The notes beneath the pieces are model-generated. The model saw nothing but the letters and a program-made list of their open reading frames with translations, was not told the DNA's origin and did no database searches. A stretch of DNA of 38,474 bases from Ignavibacteria bacterium. Its GTDB lineage: Bacteria > Bacteroidota > Ignavibacteria > UBA10030 > SZUA-254. The stretch lies in contig QJVY01000120.1 in NCBI GenBank assembly GCA_003235555.1, forward strand, positions 1 to 38,474. The letters run 5' to 3'. This document shows, in pieces, positions 29,424 through 38,209 of this stretch. The translations under genes were made by a program, and so were the position numbers. Position 1 is the stretch's first letter; each line of letters begins with the position of its first letter.

Positions 29424-31526
29424 TCAGGCTTCCTCTTCGACCTTCTGTTTCGAGTGCTCGGCCACGATCTTCTCCGCGACGTCGCGGGGGGTTTCCTCGT
29501 AATGGTTGAATTTCTGTTTGTGAATGCCGCGGCCCTGCGTCATCGAACGAAGATTGGTGGAATAGCGGAAGAGTTCCTTGAGTGGTACCTGGGCCCGGAT
29601 GACCTGGGTGACACCGTCCGAATCCATGCCGAGGATTTTTCCACGGCGGCTCGAAATGTCCCCCATGACGTCTCCCATGTACTCCTCCGGAACGCTCACC
29701 TCGATTTCGTAGATGGGTTCGAGGATCACGGGTCTCGCGTCCTTGAAGCCTTTTTTAAAGGCCATCCGTCCTGCGATCTTGAAGGAGTGTTCGTCCGAAT
29801 CCACGTCGTGGTACGAACCATCGAAGAGCGTGACTTTGACGTCCACGACCTTGTATCCTGCCACCACCCCCCCCTCCAGGGCCTCCATGATCCCTTTCTG
29901 TACGGCGGGGATGAAACGTGTGGGTACCACACCGCCGACGACGGCGTCTTCAAACTCGAATCCTCCCCCCTGCGGGAGAGGCTCGATTTTGATCCAGACG
30001 TGGCCGAACTGGCCCCTGCCGCCTGTCTGCTTTTTATGCTTGTATTCCACCTCGTTGACCCGGCCCTTGATGGTCTCCCTGTAGGGAATTTTCGGTTCGA
30101 CCATGTCGACTTCCACCCCGTATTTCGCCTTGAGCCTCCGTACGATGATTTCCAGGTGCAATTCCCCCTGGCCGGAGATGACGGTCTGGTGAAGTTCCGA
30201 ATCCACTTTGACCAGGAAGGTCGGGTCCTCCTCGTGGAGGGAGTGCAGTCCCGTGGCGATCTTGTCCTCCTCCCCCTTCGTCCTGGGGACGAGGGCCATG
30301 CTGATGACGGGCTCCGGGAATTCGATGGGCGGAAGAACGACGGGAAATCCCTTGCTGCTGAGCGTGTTGTTGGTATGGGTGTCCTTGAGTTTGACGACGG
30401 CCCCGAAATCACCCGCATGGAGTTTACCCACTTCCTTGCGGTCCTTTCCGCGCATGGAAAATATCTGTGCCAGCCTTTCGTTCTTGCCGTTGGTGTCGTT
30501 GATCATGTCCAGGCCCGGCGCGATGGTGCCCGAGTACACCCTGAAAAACGACAATTCTCCCACGTGCGGTTCGGCCACGGTCTTGAAAACGAACATCGTC
30601 GGCTGCCCGGCGGGATCGCACTTGACGGGAATTTCCTTCTGCATGTCCGAGCCGGGGGCGTAACCCATCGCCGTCTCGACCTCGGCCGGGGAGGGCAGGA
30701 AGTCCGTGAAAAAATCGAGGGCCATCGAAACCCCCGTGTTCGAGGTTCCGCTCGCGCAAAGTACCGGGAAGATCTTCCGGTTCCGAATCCCGGCTCTCAT
30801 GCCGGAGGTGATTTCCTCAGCGGAAAGGGTCCCGTTTGCGAAAAAGGAGTCCAGGAGTTTCTCATCCGTTTCGGCGATGTGTTCTATGAGCTGTTCCCGC
30901 ATCTCGGTCGCTTTTGGCAGGAGCTCCGCGCTCAACTCCGCTTCCACCGGTTTCCCCTTCCCGTCGGAGGGATAGGTGAACACCTTCATCTTGAGAATGT
31001 CGACGATGGCGTTGAACCCACCTCCCTCTCCTGCGGGGAACTGGACCGGAACGACGTCATGGGAGAACCGCTCCCGGACGGTGGTCACGACCCCCTCGAA
31101 ATCCGAATTTTCATTGTCCGCTTTCGCCACGAGGAAGACGGAGGGGACCCTCATGTCCTTCGTGTAGTTCCAGACGATTTCGGTGCCGACTTCGGCCCCT
31201 TCGACCGCCTTGAGGAATATCACCGCGGTATCGGTCACCCGCAGACTCGCCTTGACCTCGCCGGTGAAATCCGTGTACCCGGGAGTATCGATCAGGTTGA
31301 TCTTGTATCCGCGCCATTCATTCGAGAGGAGTGAGGAATTGATCGAAATCTGCCGTTCGATCTCATCCGGATGGTAGTCGGAGATCGTGTTCCCTTCCTC
31401 GACCCGCCCGAGCCTGGTGGTCGATCCGGAGCAGAAACACACAGCTTCTGAAAAGGAGGTTTTACCCGCGCCCCCATGTCCGATGAGGGCGATGTTGCGG
31501 ATTTGATCGGGGGGATATTCTTTCAT
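29424..31526 (-). CDS. elongation factor G-like GTPase (EF-G2 type)
   Basis: G1 GHGGAGKTS, G3 DTPGYTDF, EF-G domain II-V sequence; G4 is AKAD rather than NKxD. Confidence 0.9.
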   Translation of the reverse strand: MKEYPPDQIRNIALIGHGGAGKTSFSEAVCFCSGSTTRLGRVEEGNTISDYHPDEIERQISINSSLLSNEWRGYKINLIDTPGYTDFTGEVKASLRVTDTAVIFLKAVEGAEVGTEIVWNYTKDMRVPSVFLVAKADNENSDFEGVVTTVRERFSHDVVPVQFPAGEGGGFNAIVDILKMKVFTYPSDGKGKPVEAELSAELLPKATEMREQLIEHIAETDEKLLDSFFANGTLSAEEITSGMRAGIRNRKIFPVLCASGTSNTGVSMALDFFTDFLPSPAEVETAMGYAPGSDMQKEIPVKCDPAGQPTMFVFKTVAEPHVGELSFFRVYSGTIAPGLDMINDTNGKNERLAQIFSMRGKDRKEVGKLHAGDFGAVVKLKDTHTNNTLSSKGFPVVLPPIEFPEPVISMALVPRTKGEEDKIATGLHSLHEEDPTFLVKVDSELHQTVISGQGELHLEIIVRRLKAKYGVEVDMVEPKIPYRETIKGRVNEVEYKHKKQTGGRGQFGHVWIKIEPLPQGGGFEFEDAVVGGVVPTRFIPAVQKGIMEALEGGVVAGYKVVDVKVTLFDGSYHDVDSDEHSFKIAGRMAFKKGFKDARPVILEPIYEIEVSVPEEYMGDVMGDISSRRGKILGMDSDGVTQVIRAQVPLKELFRYSTNLRSMTQGRGIHKQKFNHYEETPRDVAEKIVAEHSKQKVEEEA

Positions 31527-31632
31527 GGCGGCTTCCTGAACTGTAATAAGGATGTTCCGCGGCGCGTGGGGCCGCGTGGAAGAAGAATAAATGTATTGAG
31601 GATCGTGTGAACCGGACCGGGGCCGGTCCCGC

Positions 31633-32019
31633 CTACGCTCTCAGGCGGACGAAAAAAGTCCGGACCCCCTTGAGGACCGCGGCGATCGTGCCTATGGTCT
31701 CGAGAACCGGCTCCTCGATCCTCGTCTGCACCCGGCGTTCGAAGTCGACGACGTTGTCGGCGATTTCCCGTATTGAACTGATCGAATCCTTCACGAGTTC
31801 GACCTGGTCGTCAATGTTTTCTGATACGTTGCGGACCTTGTCCGTGATGACTTCGAGGTTGTCGAGGATGGGAAAGGCCCTGTTGTTCAGTTCCTTCACG
31901 TCGGTCTCGATCGTCCTGAGAATGTTTCTCAGGCGCACGACGAACGCGATCAGAAATATGCAGAGCGCGATAATCGCGACGTCGGACAGTATCTGGATGC
32001 TCGCTGCGAGAACTTCCAT
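31633..32019 (-). CDS. DUF948-like membrane-anchored coiled-coil protein
   Basis: N-terminal TM followed by amphipathic helices, typical DUF948 layout. Confidence 0.7.
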   Translation of the reverse strand: MEVLAASIQILSDVAIIALCIFLIAFVVRLRNILRTIETDVKELNNRAFPILDNLEVITDKVRNVSENIDDQVELVKDSISSIREIADNVVDFERRVQTRIEEPVLETIGTIAAVLKGVRTFFVRLRA

Positions 32020-32062
32020 GTTGCTCCTCGGTCAGGTGGTGTATGGATCCGCCGGCTTGACT

Positions 32063-32455
32063 TCAGGCGCCGCGTTCTTTTTCCGATTTATAGGCGTCTA
32101 CGCCGGCGCGAACCGCGTTCTTGAGCTTCCCCTGCTCGGAGGAAGCCCGCGTACGGATGTCGGTCAGGACCTTGTCCGCGTCACCGATCAAACCTTCCGC
32201 TTTCTCCTTCGCGCTGGCGATGAGCTCTTCAGAGCGGTGTTTCCCCTTGTTGATCATTTCGGTGGTCTTCGTCCCGGCCGACCTCAGATAATCCCCCATT
32301 TCGTCGGAGAGTTCATCCGTCCGTTTCCTGATGTCCAGTCTCAGGTCTTTGCCGCTTTTCGGTGCGTACAGGAGGGCTGCGACGGCGCCCGCAATTCCCC
32401 CTACGAGAAAACCAATAAAAAGGCCCCTCGCGAGTCCGTCATTATCTCTTGACAT
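32063..32455 (-). CDS. YtxH domain protein
   Basis: GLFIGFLVGGIAGAVAALLYAPKSGKDLR. Confidence 0.88.
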   Translation of the reverse strand: MSRDNDGLARGLFIGFLVGGIAGAVAALLYAPKSGKDLRLDIRKRTDELSDEMGDYLRSAGTKTTEMINKGKHRSEELIASAKEKAEGLIGDADKVLTDIRTRASSEQGKLKNAVRAGVDAYKSEKERGA

Positions 32456-32714
32456 GTCGATACCTCATCAGTTGGACTGTGAAAACAAAAAAGGTGTGTG
32501 CCTCCTTTCAAAGTAAAGATAAAGGGGCAAATAATCAAGTAATCGGGTGGAAAAACGACCCGGATCCGCATATATCGTGTTCCGAAACACGGGCCTCGGG
32601 TCAGAATGCGGGAGTACCTTGTTACCGTTCGCCGGGGATCCCTCCCGGAACCGGCAGAACACATCCCTCCGGTCGGTTCCCGGCCGCACAGTCTGCGACC
32701 GGGAGAGGGCTGAT

Positions 32715-32810
32715 TTAACGGTTTTTCTTCTTGTGCCGCATCTTCCGGAGACGCTTCTTTCGCTTGTGTGTCGCCATTTTTTTGCGCAGGCGCTTTTTAC
32801 CGCTCGGCAT
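32715..32810 (-). CDS. 31-aa AURKAIP1/COX24-type basic protein (bS22-like ribosomal protein)
   Basis: Manual translation MPSGKKRLRKKMATHKRKKRLRKMRHKKKNR*, preceded by AGGAG Shine-Dalgarno 6 nt upstream; absent from the supplied ORF list. Confidence 0.88.
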   Translation of the reverse strand: MPSGKKRLRKKMATHKRKKRLRKMRHKKKNR

Positions 32811-32825
32811 ACAGTACTCCTGGTT

Positions 32826-33647
32826 TTATGATGGATTGTCCTGAATGTGCTGGTTGAGTAGATCCCGGGCCCTCTTCGCCGCTTCACTTCCCGGGTCGAT
32901 CGAAACACATCTCTCGAACCATTCCCTCGCCCCCGCCATATCCCCCTTGTGGAGATGGACGATCCCCAGATTGAAATTGGCAAGTTGGTGCCGGGGGTTG
33001 ACCTCGACCGCCTCGAGAAAGGTCGTCTCGGCGAGTCTCTGGAGTGATTCGTGCCTGGCGGTATCGGTAAAGGACATCTGGAAATAAGAGGTCCCAAGAT
33101 CCACCCTGGCATCGAGGTTACCGGGTTCCAGTTTAAGGTATTTTTCGTACACGACCGCCGCTCTGTCGAAAAACTGCACGTCGTACAGACGGTTCGCAAG
33201 CTGCAGCATCGCTTCCCGGTCCTCAGGGTCCGCCTCGATCCGGGACTGGAGCCGCCTGATGTCGTTGATCATTTCCGAATCGTGCGGATCGGCCGGGACG
33301 GACACTTTTTCAGGGCCGCCCTGGGCGTTGACAAAGATCATCAACCCCACGAGAAGAAGGGCGCCTGCACCCAGGGTAAACTTCCAACTCTGAAAGAACG
33401 ATGGTCCTGCGCTCCTCGCCGCCTCTTGACGGCCGGGCCGGGGAATATTCGCCCGCGTCCCCCCCAGTCTCGCTCCGCACGCGCTGCATGATGCCGCGGC
33501 GGCATCATTTTCCTGTCCGCACAGCGGGCAGGATTTGGGGTTCTTGTGTGTATCCGTGACGGCGGCCTCCCTGCCACAGGAAGGGCAAAAACGGTCGGCG
33601 GTATCGAGTTCAGTTCCGCAGGATGTACATCGGGGGGAGGTGTTCAT
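32826..33647 (-). CDS. double zinc-ribbon, single TM, TPR-repeat protein
   Basis: Four CxxC knuckles (CTSC, CPSC, CPLC, CSAC), TM GALLLVGLMIFVNA, TPR-like C-terminal half. Confidence 0.83.
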   Translation of the reverse strand: MNTSPRCTSCGTELDTADRFCPSCGREAAVTDTHKNPKSCPLCGQENDAAAASCSACGARLGGTRANIPRPGRQEAARSAGPSFFQSWKFTLGAGALLLVGLMIFVNAQGGPEKVSVPADPHDSEMINDIRRLQSRIEADPEDREAMLQLANRLYDVQFFDRAAVVYEKYLKLEPGNLDARVDLGTSYFQMSFTDTARHESLQRLAETTFLEAVEVNPRHQLANFNLGIVHLHKGDMAGAREWFERCVSIDPGSEAAKRARDLLNQHIQDNPS

Positions 33648-33658
33648 TCGCTGAAATC

Positions 33659-33964
33659 TTAAATGCCGGCGGGCTGTTTCCTCTTGAGATTTTCGTTCAC
33701 GGTCGATTTCAGGTCCTTCGACACCTTGAAAAAGGGCACGAAATGTTCATCAACCTGGACCTGCTCACCCGTGCGCGGGTTCCGGGCCATACGTCCCTTG
33801 CGTTTTTTGGTTTTGAAACTTCCGAACCCCCGGATTTCAATGTTTCTCCCCTCCTTCAGGGCTTCGATGACCGTCTGGATAAACCCGTCAACCACCGCTT
33901 CAGTTTCGACCTTCGTGAGACCGGTTCCGGACGCTATGTGATCGACGATATCAGCTTTTGTCAA
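33659..33964 (-). CDS. HU/IHF family DNA-binding protein
   Basis: MTKADIVDHIASGTGLTK...IEIRGFGSFKTKKRKGRMARNPRTGE. Confidence 0.95.
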   Translation of the reverse strand: MTKADIVDHIASGTGLTKVETEAVVDGFIQTVIEALKEGRNIEIRGFGSFKTKKRKGRMARNPRTGEQVQVDEHFVPFFKVSKDLKSTVNENLKRKQPAGI

Positions 33965-34194
33965 AGTAGTGTCTCCTTAGGAAATGGGACATATCCATAA
34001 AATCCCGCACGACTGGAGTACAGGGAACCGGGATTCTCGAGAGGGAAGAAAGATCTGAGCTGGGATGATACCACACGCTCCGGTTATCGTAGAAATTTTC
34101 CGTAAGGATATAATCGATGAAATTGACAAGATAACCGGGTTTTATCGCAATGTTTTTATGAAACGATGTCCATAACTTGTTTAAAATCCGGTTC

Positions 34195-34223
34195 ATAATA
34201 CGAAACTGCCCGTCAAAAGTCAA
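34195..34223 (-). promoter_or_regulatory. sigma70-like promoter for HU gene
   Basis: Minus strand TTGACT (34223-34218), 17-bp spacer, TATTAT (34200-34195). Confidence 0.6.
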
Positions 34224-34266
34224 TAGTGGATACAGTCCCCTTCACCACCATCCAGATGTCAAACAT

Positions 34267-34304
34267 AAAAAAAAACACGCAGGCCCGTCTGGGGGCCTGC
34301 GTGT
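34267..34304 (-). terminator. intrinsic terminator downstream of hsp20
   Basis: Minus strand ACACGCAGGCCC-6 nt-GGGCCTGCGTGT followed by T-run; perfect 12-bp stem. Confidence 0.9.
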
Positions 34305-34326
34305 CTGGATTGGCCGAAAATCCGGC

Positions 34327-34806
34327 TTATTTCACGTTGACCTCAATCTCCTTGGCCTTTGCCTGTTCAGCCTTCGGGATGGAGATCGTCAGGATTCCGT
34401 TCGTGTAGGACGCTTCGATTCCCTCGCTTTTGACCGTAGTCGGAAGGGTGAATGATCGCTCGAAGGATCCGAAGGACCTTTCCACCCGCTGGAACCTGTC
34501 GGTTTTGTCCTCGTAGGAGTGTTTCTTTTCCCCCTTGAGCGTGAGGATGCCGTCTGCGACGGTGATTTTCACGTCCTTTTTCTCCACGCCGGGGAGCTCC
34601 ACGTGTACGGTGAAATCATCATCGTTTTCGATGATGTCCACCGACGGGGTGAGACCATAGTTCCCGTTGTCGTCAGGAACGTTCATCCTGAACCGATCGA
34701 ACATCCGGTCGATATCCTTCTGCATGTTCAGGAACTCACCCGTCAGATCGTGTACGGGTGACCAGCGTGATACGTCCCTGAGGGGTTTCCATCGAATGAG
34801 TGTCAT
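34327..34806 (-). CDS. Hsp20/alpha-crystallin small heat shock protein
   Basis: VDIIENDDDFTVHVELPGVEKKDVKITVADGILTLKGEKK...ASYTNGILTISIPK; SD AAAGGAG upstream. Confidence 0.97.
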   Translation of the reverse strand: MTLIRWKPLRDVSRWSPVHDLTGEFLNMQKDIDRMFDRFRMNVPDDNGNYGLTPSVDIIENDDDFTVHVELPGVEKKDVKITVADGILTLKGEKKHSYEDKTDRFQRVERSFGSFERSFTLPTTVKSEGIEASYTNGILTISIPKAEQAKAKEIEVNVK

Positions 34807-34861
34807 AATCCTTTCTCCTTTCTTCTGTCGTGATTTTCAGTTTCTGGATTTATACCCTGGT

Positions 34862-34894
34862 TCTGGCATACAGTATTACAAGTCCCGTGCCAGA
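34862..34894 (-). promoter_or_regulatory. hsp20 promoter -10 region flanked by a perfect inverted repeat
   Basis: Minus strand TCTGGCA-N19-TGCCAGA with TAATAC inside the spacer and TTGTAC 16 bp upstream of it. Confidence 0.5.
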
Positions 34895-35038
34895 GTACAA
34901 TGTATCACGCTGACGACAGATGAAGAGGTACCGGCGGAGTGGTATTGTCAGTCTGACAGATTAGTGAACAAATTTTTCATAGCGGAATGACGGATTGTCA
35001 ACCATCCTGACACGGTTCGCAACGTATTTGCCGATCTG

Positions 35039-35986
35039 TCAGGCCACCGATTCGAGGTACCGTTCGGCATCGATCGCGGCCATGCATCCCGTTCCGGCTG
35101 CGGTGACCGCCTGACGGTAGTGGGCATCTGCCACGTCCCCGGCGGCGAATATTCCCCCGATGCTGGTTTGCGTCGTCCCCGGGGTCACCGTGATATACCC
35201 GGTCGGGTCGAGTTCGATCTGTCCCTCGAACAGTTGCGTATTCGGGCGATGCCCGATTCCCATGAAGACACCCCCGGCCTTCACCTCCGAGAGCTCGTCG
35301 GTCTTCACGTTCCGTACCCTGACCCCGGTGACGGATTTTTTTCCGTTCTCCTCCGTCCCGAGTATTTCCTCTATCACCGAATCGAACAGAAAGGAGATTT
35401 TTGGATTTTTCTCCATCCGGTCCTGCATGATTTTCGAGGCTCTGAAACTGTCTCTCCGGTGCACAATCGTTACTTTCGAGGCGAACTTGGTGAGAAACCC
35501 GGCCTCCTCCATGGCCGTATCCCCTCCCCCGACGACGATGACTTCGACACCCTTGAAGAAGAATCCGTCGCAGGTGGCACAGGCCGATACTCCATGACCC
35601 ATGAACTCCTGCTCGGAGGGGAGTCCGAGCCATTTCGCCGATGCACCCGTGGCGATGATCACCGCTTCGGCCCGGTAGACGTCGTCATTCGACCGGACAG
35701 TGAATGGCCGGACGGAAAAGTCCACCCCGGAGACATCCTGGAAAAGGGTCTTCGCGTCGAACCTGACTGCCTGTTTTCTGAACAGATCCATCAGTTCCGG
35801 TCCCATGATCCCTTCCGGGAAACCTGGATAATTTTCCACGTCGGTCGTGATTGTCAGCTGGCCGCCGGGTTGAATCCCTTCGAAGACCAGGGGATTCAGT
35901 CCGGCCCTCGCGCTGTAGAGGGCGGCCGTCAGGCCGGCGGGGCCTGAACCGATAATGATCAGTTTGTGTTTTTTTTTCATAGTCAT
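35039..35986 (-). CDS. trxB: thioredoxin reductase
   Basis: GSGPAGLTAALYSARAGL, redox motif CATCDG, VVGGGDTAMEEAGFL, GIFAAGDVAD. Confidence 0.97.
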   Translation of the reverse strand: MTMKKKHKLIIIGSGPAGLTAALYSARAGLNPLVFEGIQPGGQLTITTDVENYPGFPEGIMGPELMDLFRKQAVRFDAKTLFQDVSGVDFSVRPFTVRSNDDVYRAEAVIIATGASAKWLGLPSEQEFMGHGVSACATCDGFFFKGVEVIVVGGGDTAMEEAGFLTKFASKVTIVHRRDSFRASKIMQDRMEKNPKISFLFDSVIEEILGTEENGKKSVTGVRVRNVKTDELSEVKAGGVFMGIGHRPNTQLFEGQIELDPTGYITVTPGTTQTSIGGIFAAGDVADAHYRQAVTAAGTGCMAAIDAERYLESVA

Positions 35987-36951
35987 CCTTTTTCGGTCGT
36001 GCGGGCTGCCCCGCGCGCATTGGGGTTTCGTGTGAGGGCTTCCGCGTTCCGCCGCAGGCCCGTAATTTTGGTGCGTTTGACCGGACTCTCCCTGAACTCC
36101 GCGGAAAACTCCGCCTCCCCCATCCGGAGAACATCTTCGAGTTCCCGTTCGACCATACCCGCTCTCGGGGTGAACGCCTGTTCAACGGTTTGGCGGGCGT
36201 CCGAGTTCCACGGACACACGTCCTGACAGACGTCGCAACCGTAGAGCCATCCGTCGAGTTTTCCCTCCACCTCCGGGGGAAAGGGGCCCCGGTGTTCGAT
36301 CGTCAGATAGGACAGGCACAGATTTGCGTCCAGAAGGTAGGGTTCGGTGATCGCCCCCGTCGGACACGCTTCGATGCAGAGCACGCAATTGCCGCAATGG
36401 TCGGTCTCTGCCGGATCGGGTTCGATCGCCGCGGTCAGCAGGAGCTCCCCGAGGAAGATCCACGAACCGAATTCCATGGAGATGAGGTTGGTGTGCTTTC
36501 CCTGCCATCCGATGCCCGCCCGTTGCGCCCAGGCCTTTTCCATCACGGGCCCCGTGTCCGCGTAGACCTTTCCTCGGACACCGGGATCGAGGTGCCTGAC
36601 GTGGGCCAGGAGCGCCTCCAGCTTTCCGGTGACGATCCCATGATAATCATCCCCCCAGGCGTAACGGGAAACCTTCCCGGTCCCCGTCCGCTCCTCGTGC
36701 CGGAACGGGGTGTAGTAGTTGATCCCGACGGAGACGATGGTTTTGACACCCGGCAGGACGAGCGATGGATCCCCGCGCTTCTCCGAGCTCCGGTGCATCC
36801 ACCCCATCGTACCGTGATACCCCCGCTCGAGCCATCCGCGGAGCCGTTCGCCCTCCGGCCGCAGCCTGCCGGCAGCTGCGAACCCGATGAGGTCGCAACC
36901 GAGTTCACGCGCTTTCGACGTGATCCTCTCTTTCAGTTCACGGCCGTCCAT
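35983..36951 (-). CDS. queG: epoxyqueuosine reductase
   Basis: MDGRELKERITSKARELGCDLIGFA; CGNCVLCIEACPTGAI and CDVCQDVCPWN clusters; start ATG 36951 preferred over the longer ORF. Confidence 0.94.
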   Translation of the reverse strand: MDGRELKERITSKARELGCDLIGFAAAGRLRPEGERLRGWLERGYHGTMGWMHRSSEKRGDPSLVLPGVKTIVSVGINYYTPFRHEERTGTGKVSRYAWGDDYHGIVTGKLEALLAHVRHLDPGVRGKVYADTGPVMEKAWAQRAGIGWQGKHTNLISMEFGSWIFLGELLLTAAIEPDPAETDHCGNCVLCIEACPTGAITEPYLLDANLCLSYLTIEHRGPFPPEVEGKLDGWLYGCDVCQDVCPWNSDARQTVEQAFTPRAGMVERELEDVLRMGEAEFSAEFRESPVKRTKITGLRRNAEALTRNPNARGAARTTEKG

Positions 36952-36952
36952 G

Positions 36953-37360
36953 TCAGTGCTCGGTGGAGATCCACACGTCGTCCCCCTGGATGGTGACGAC
37001 GTGCATTCTGAGGCGTCCATCCCCCGAGAGTGATGCACCCGTACGGACGTCAAAATTCCATCCGTGCATCGGACAAGTGAGCGTGTGTTCCTCGAGCAGG
37101 CCCCGGTGCAGGTCCGCGAAATGCTGGTGGGGACAGCTGTTGTCGAATGCATGAAACTTCCCGCCGGCCTTCACGACGACGATATCGGCTTCCCCGTCCC
37201 GGATTCTTCTGCAGGCACCCTCGCCGAACGTGGCAACCGTACCGGCGTGTATCCGTCGTCCGCCTCCCCTCACCGTCGGTCCGACACGGGATTTCTCACC
37301 GGAAATCGACTGGGGCGTCCATGATGATCCCGCGGTCTCCGGTCCGGACCGTGCAGGCAA
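36953..37360 (-). CDS. Rieske 2Fe-2S protein (start uncertain, may lie downstream of 37360)
   Basis: SCPHQHFADL...LTCPMHGWNFDVRTG Rieske ligands. Confidence 0.85.
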   Translation of the reverse strand: MPARSGPETAGSSWTPQSISGEKSRVGPTVRGGGRRIHAGTVATFGEGACRRIRDGEADIVVVKAGGKFHAFDNSCPHQHFADLHRGLLEEHTLTCPMHGWNFDVRTGASLSGDGRLRMHVVTIQGDDVWISTEH

Positions 37361-38141
37361 CGGTCTGCGGGTCGTGCTCGAAGAACAGGATCCACCCCTC
37401 CTCGTCTGCTTTCCGGAGGATTTTTTCCTTGTCCGCCAGCGTCGTCAACGGACGCAGGTCGTACGACATGATGTAGGGCAGCGGGATGTGGGAGGTCGTG
37501 GGGAACAGGTCACAGCAAAAAAGGACTGTGGTCTTCCCGTCCCTGATCAACGGGAGCTGCTGGGCGGTCGTATGACCGTTTGTGAGCAACAGGCTGACGC
37601 CGGGGAACAATTCCCCCTCCCCGTCCGTGAAGTCGAGGACCCCCTCGGCCTTCAGGGGAAGGTAATCGTCCGGCATGAAGCTCCCCCGGTCCTTCGGCGT
37701 CGGGTTCATCGCCTGGTCCCAGTGGGCCTTCTGTACGTGATAGCGGGCGTTCGGAAACGCGGGGATGATTTTTCCATCCGAAACCACGGTAGATCCTCCG
37801 GCGTGATCGAAATGAAGATGTGTCAGGAGGACGTCAGTGACGTCCGCATGCCGCACTCCAATCGCTGCGAGCGAGGCGTCGAGGCTGGACCGGGAGGTGT
37901 CCAGCGCGTAGATATCCTTCTGCTTGTCCGAAAACTTCGAACCATTCCCGTTGTCCACGAGGATGGTCCTTGTACCGTCGCGCAGAAGGAGACCCCTCGC
38001 CGCGAGGGGGATCCTGTTCCTGTCGTCGGCCGGGTTCGTCCTGCTCCAGAGGGGTTTGGGGACGACGCCGAACATCGCCCCTCCGTCGAGTGCGAACCGT
38101 CCGGTCTCGACAACGTCAACGGTATATTGTCCGATTTTCAT
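37296..38141 (-). CDS. metallo-beta-lactamase fold hydrolase
   Basis: LLTHLHFDHAGGSTV metal-binding motif, LLTNGHTTAQQ, CCDLFPTTSHIPLP. Confidence 0.93.
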   Translation of the reverse strand: MKIGQYTVDVVETGRFALDGGAMFGVVPKPLWSRTNPADDRNRIPLAARGLLLRDGTRTILVDNGNGSKFSDKQKDIYALDTSRSSLDASLAAIGVRHADVTDVLLTHLHFDHAGGSTVVSDGKIIPAFPNARYHVQKAHWDQAMNPTPKDRGSFMPDDYLPLKAEGVLDFTDGEGELFPGVSLLLTNGHTTAQQLPLIRDGKTTVLFCCDLFPTTSHIPLPYIMSYDLRPLTTLADKEKILRKADEEGWILFFEHDPQTVACTVRTGDRGIIMDAPVDFR

Positions 38142-38209
38142 ATGAAGAAAGGGCCGGTCGAAGGTGATTCAACCGGCCCGTGTGACCCTTCAGAACCGAT
38201 GGTTCCGCG

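Noticed and set aside
29454-31334. 626-aa plus-strand ORF
   Set aside because: Exact antisense of the EF-G-like gene; low-complexity Asp/His/Arg-rich composition typical of high-GC shadow ORFs
32650-32714. Hairpin CCCGGTCGCA/TGCGGCCGGG (minus strand) after the bS22-like gene as a terminator
   Set aside because: Stem contains a wobble and no T-tract follows, so it is not a supported intrinsic terminator
36952-37152. N-terminal extension of the QueG ORF
   Set aside because: Lies within the Rieske gene in another frame; the QueG-like sequence starts at MDGRELK (36951)
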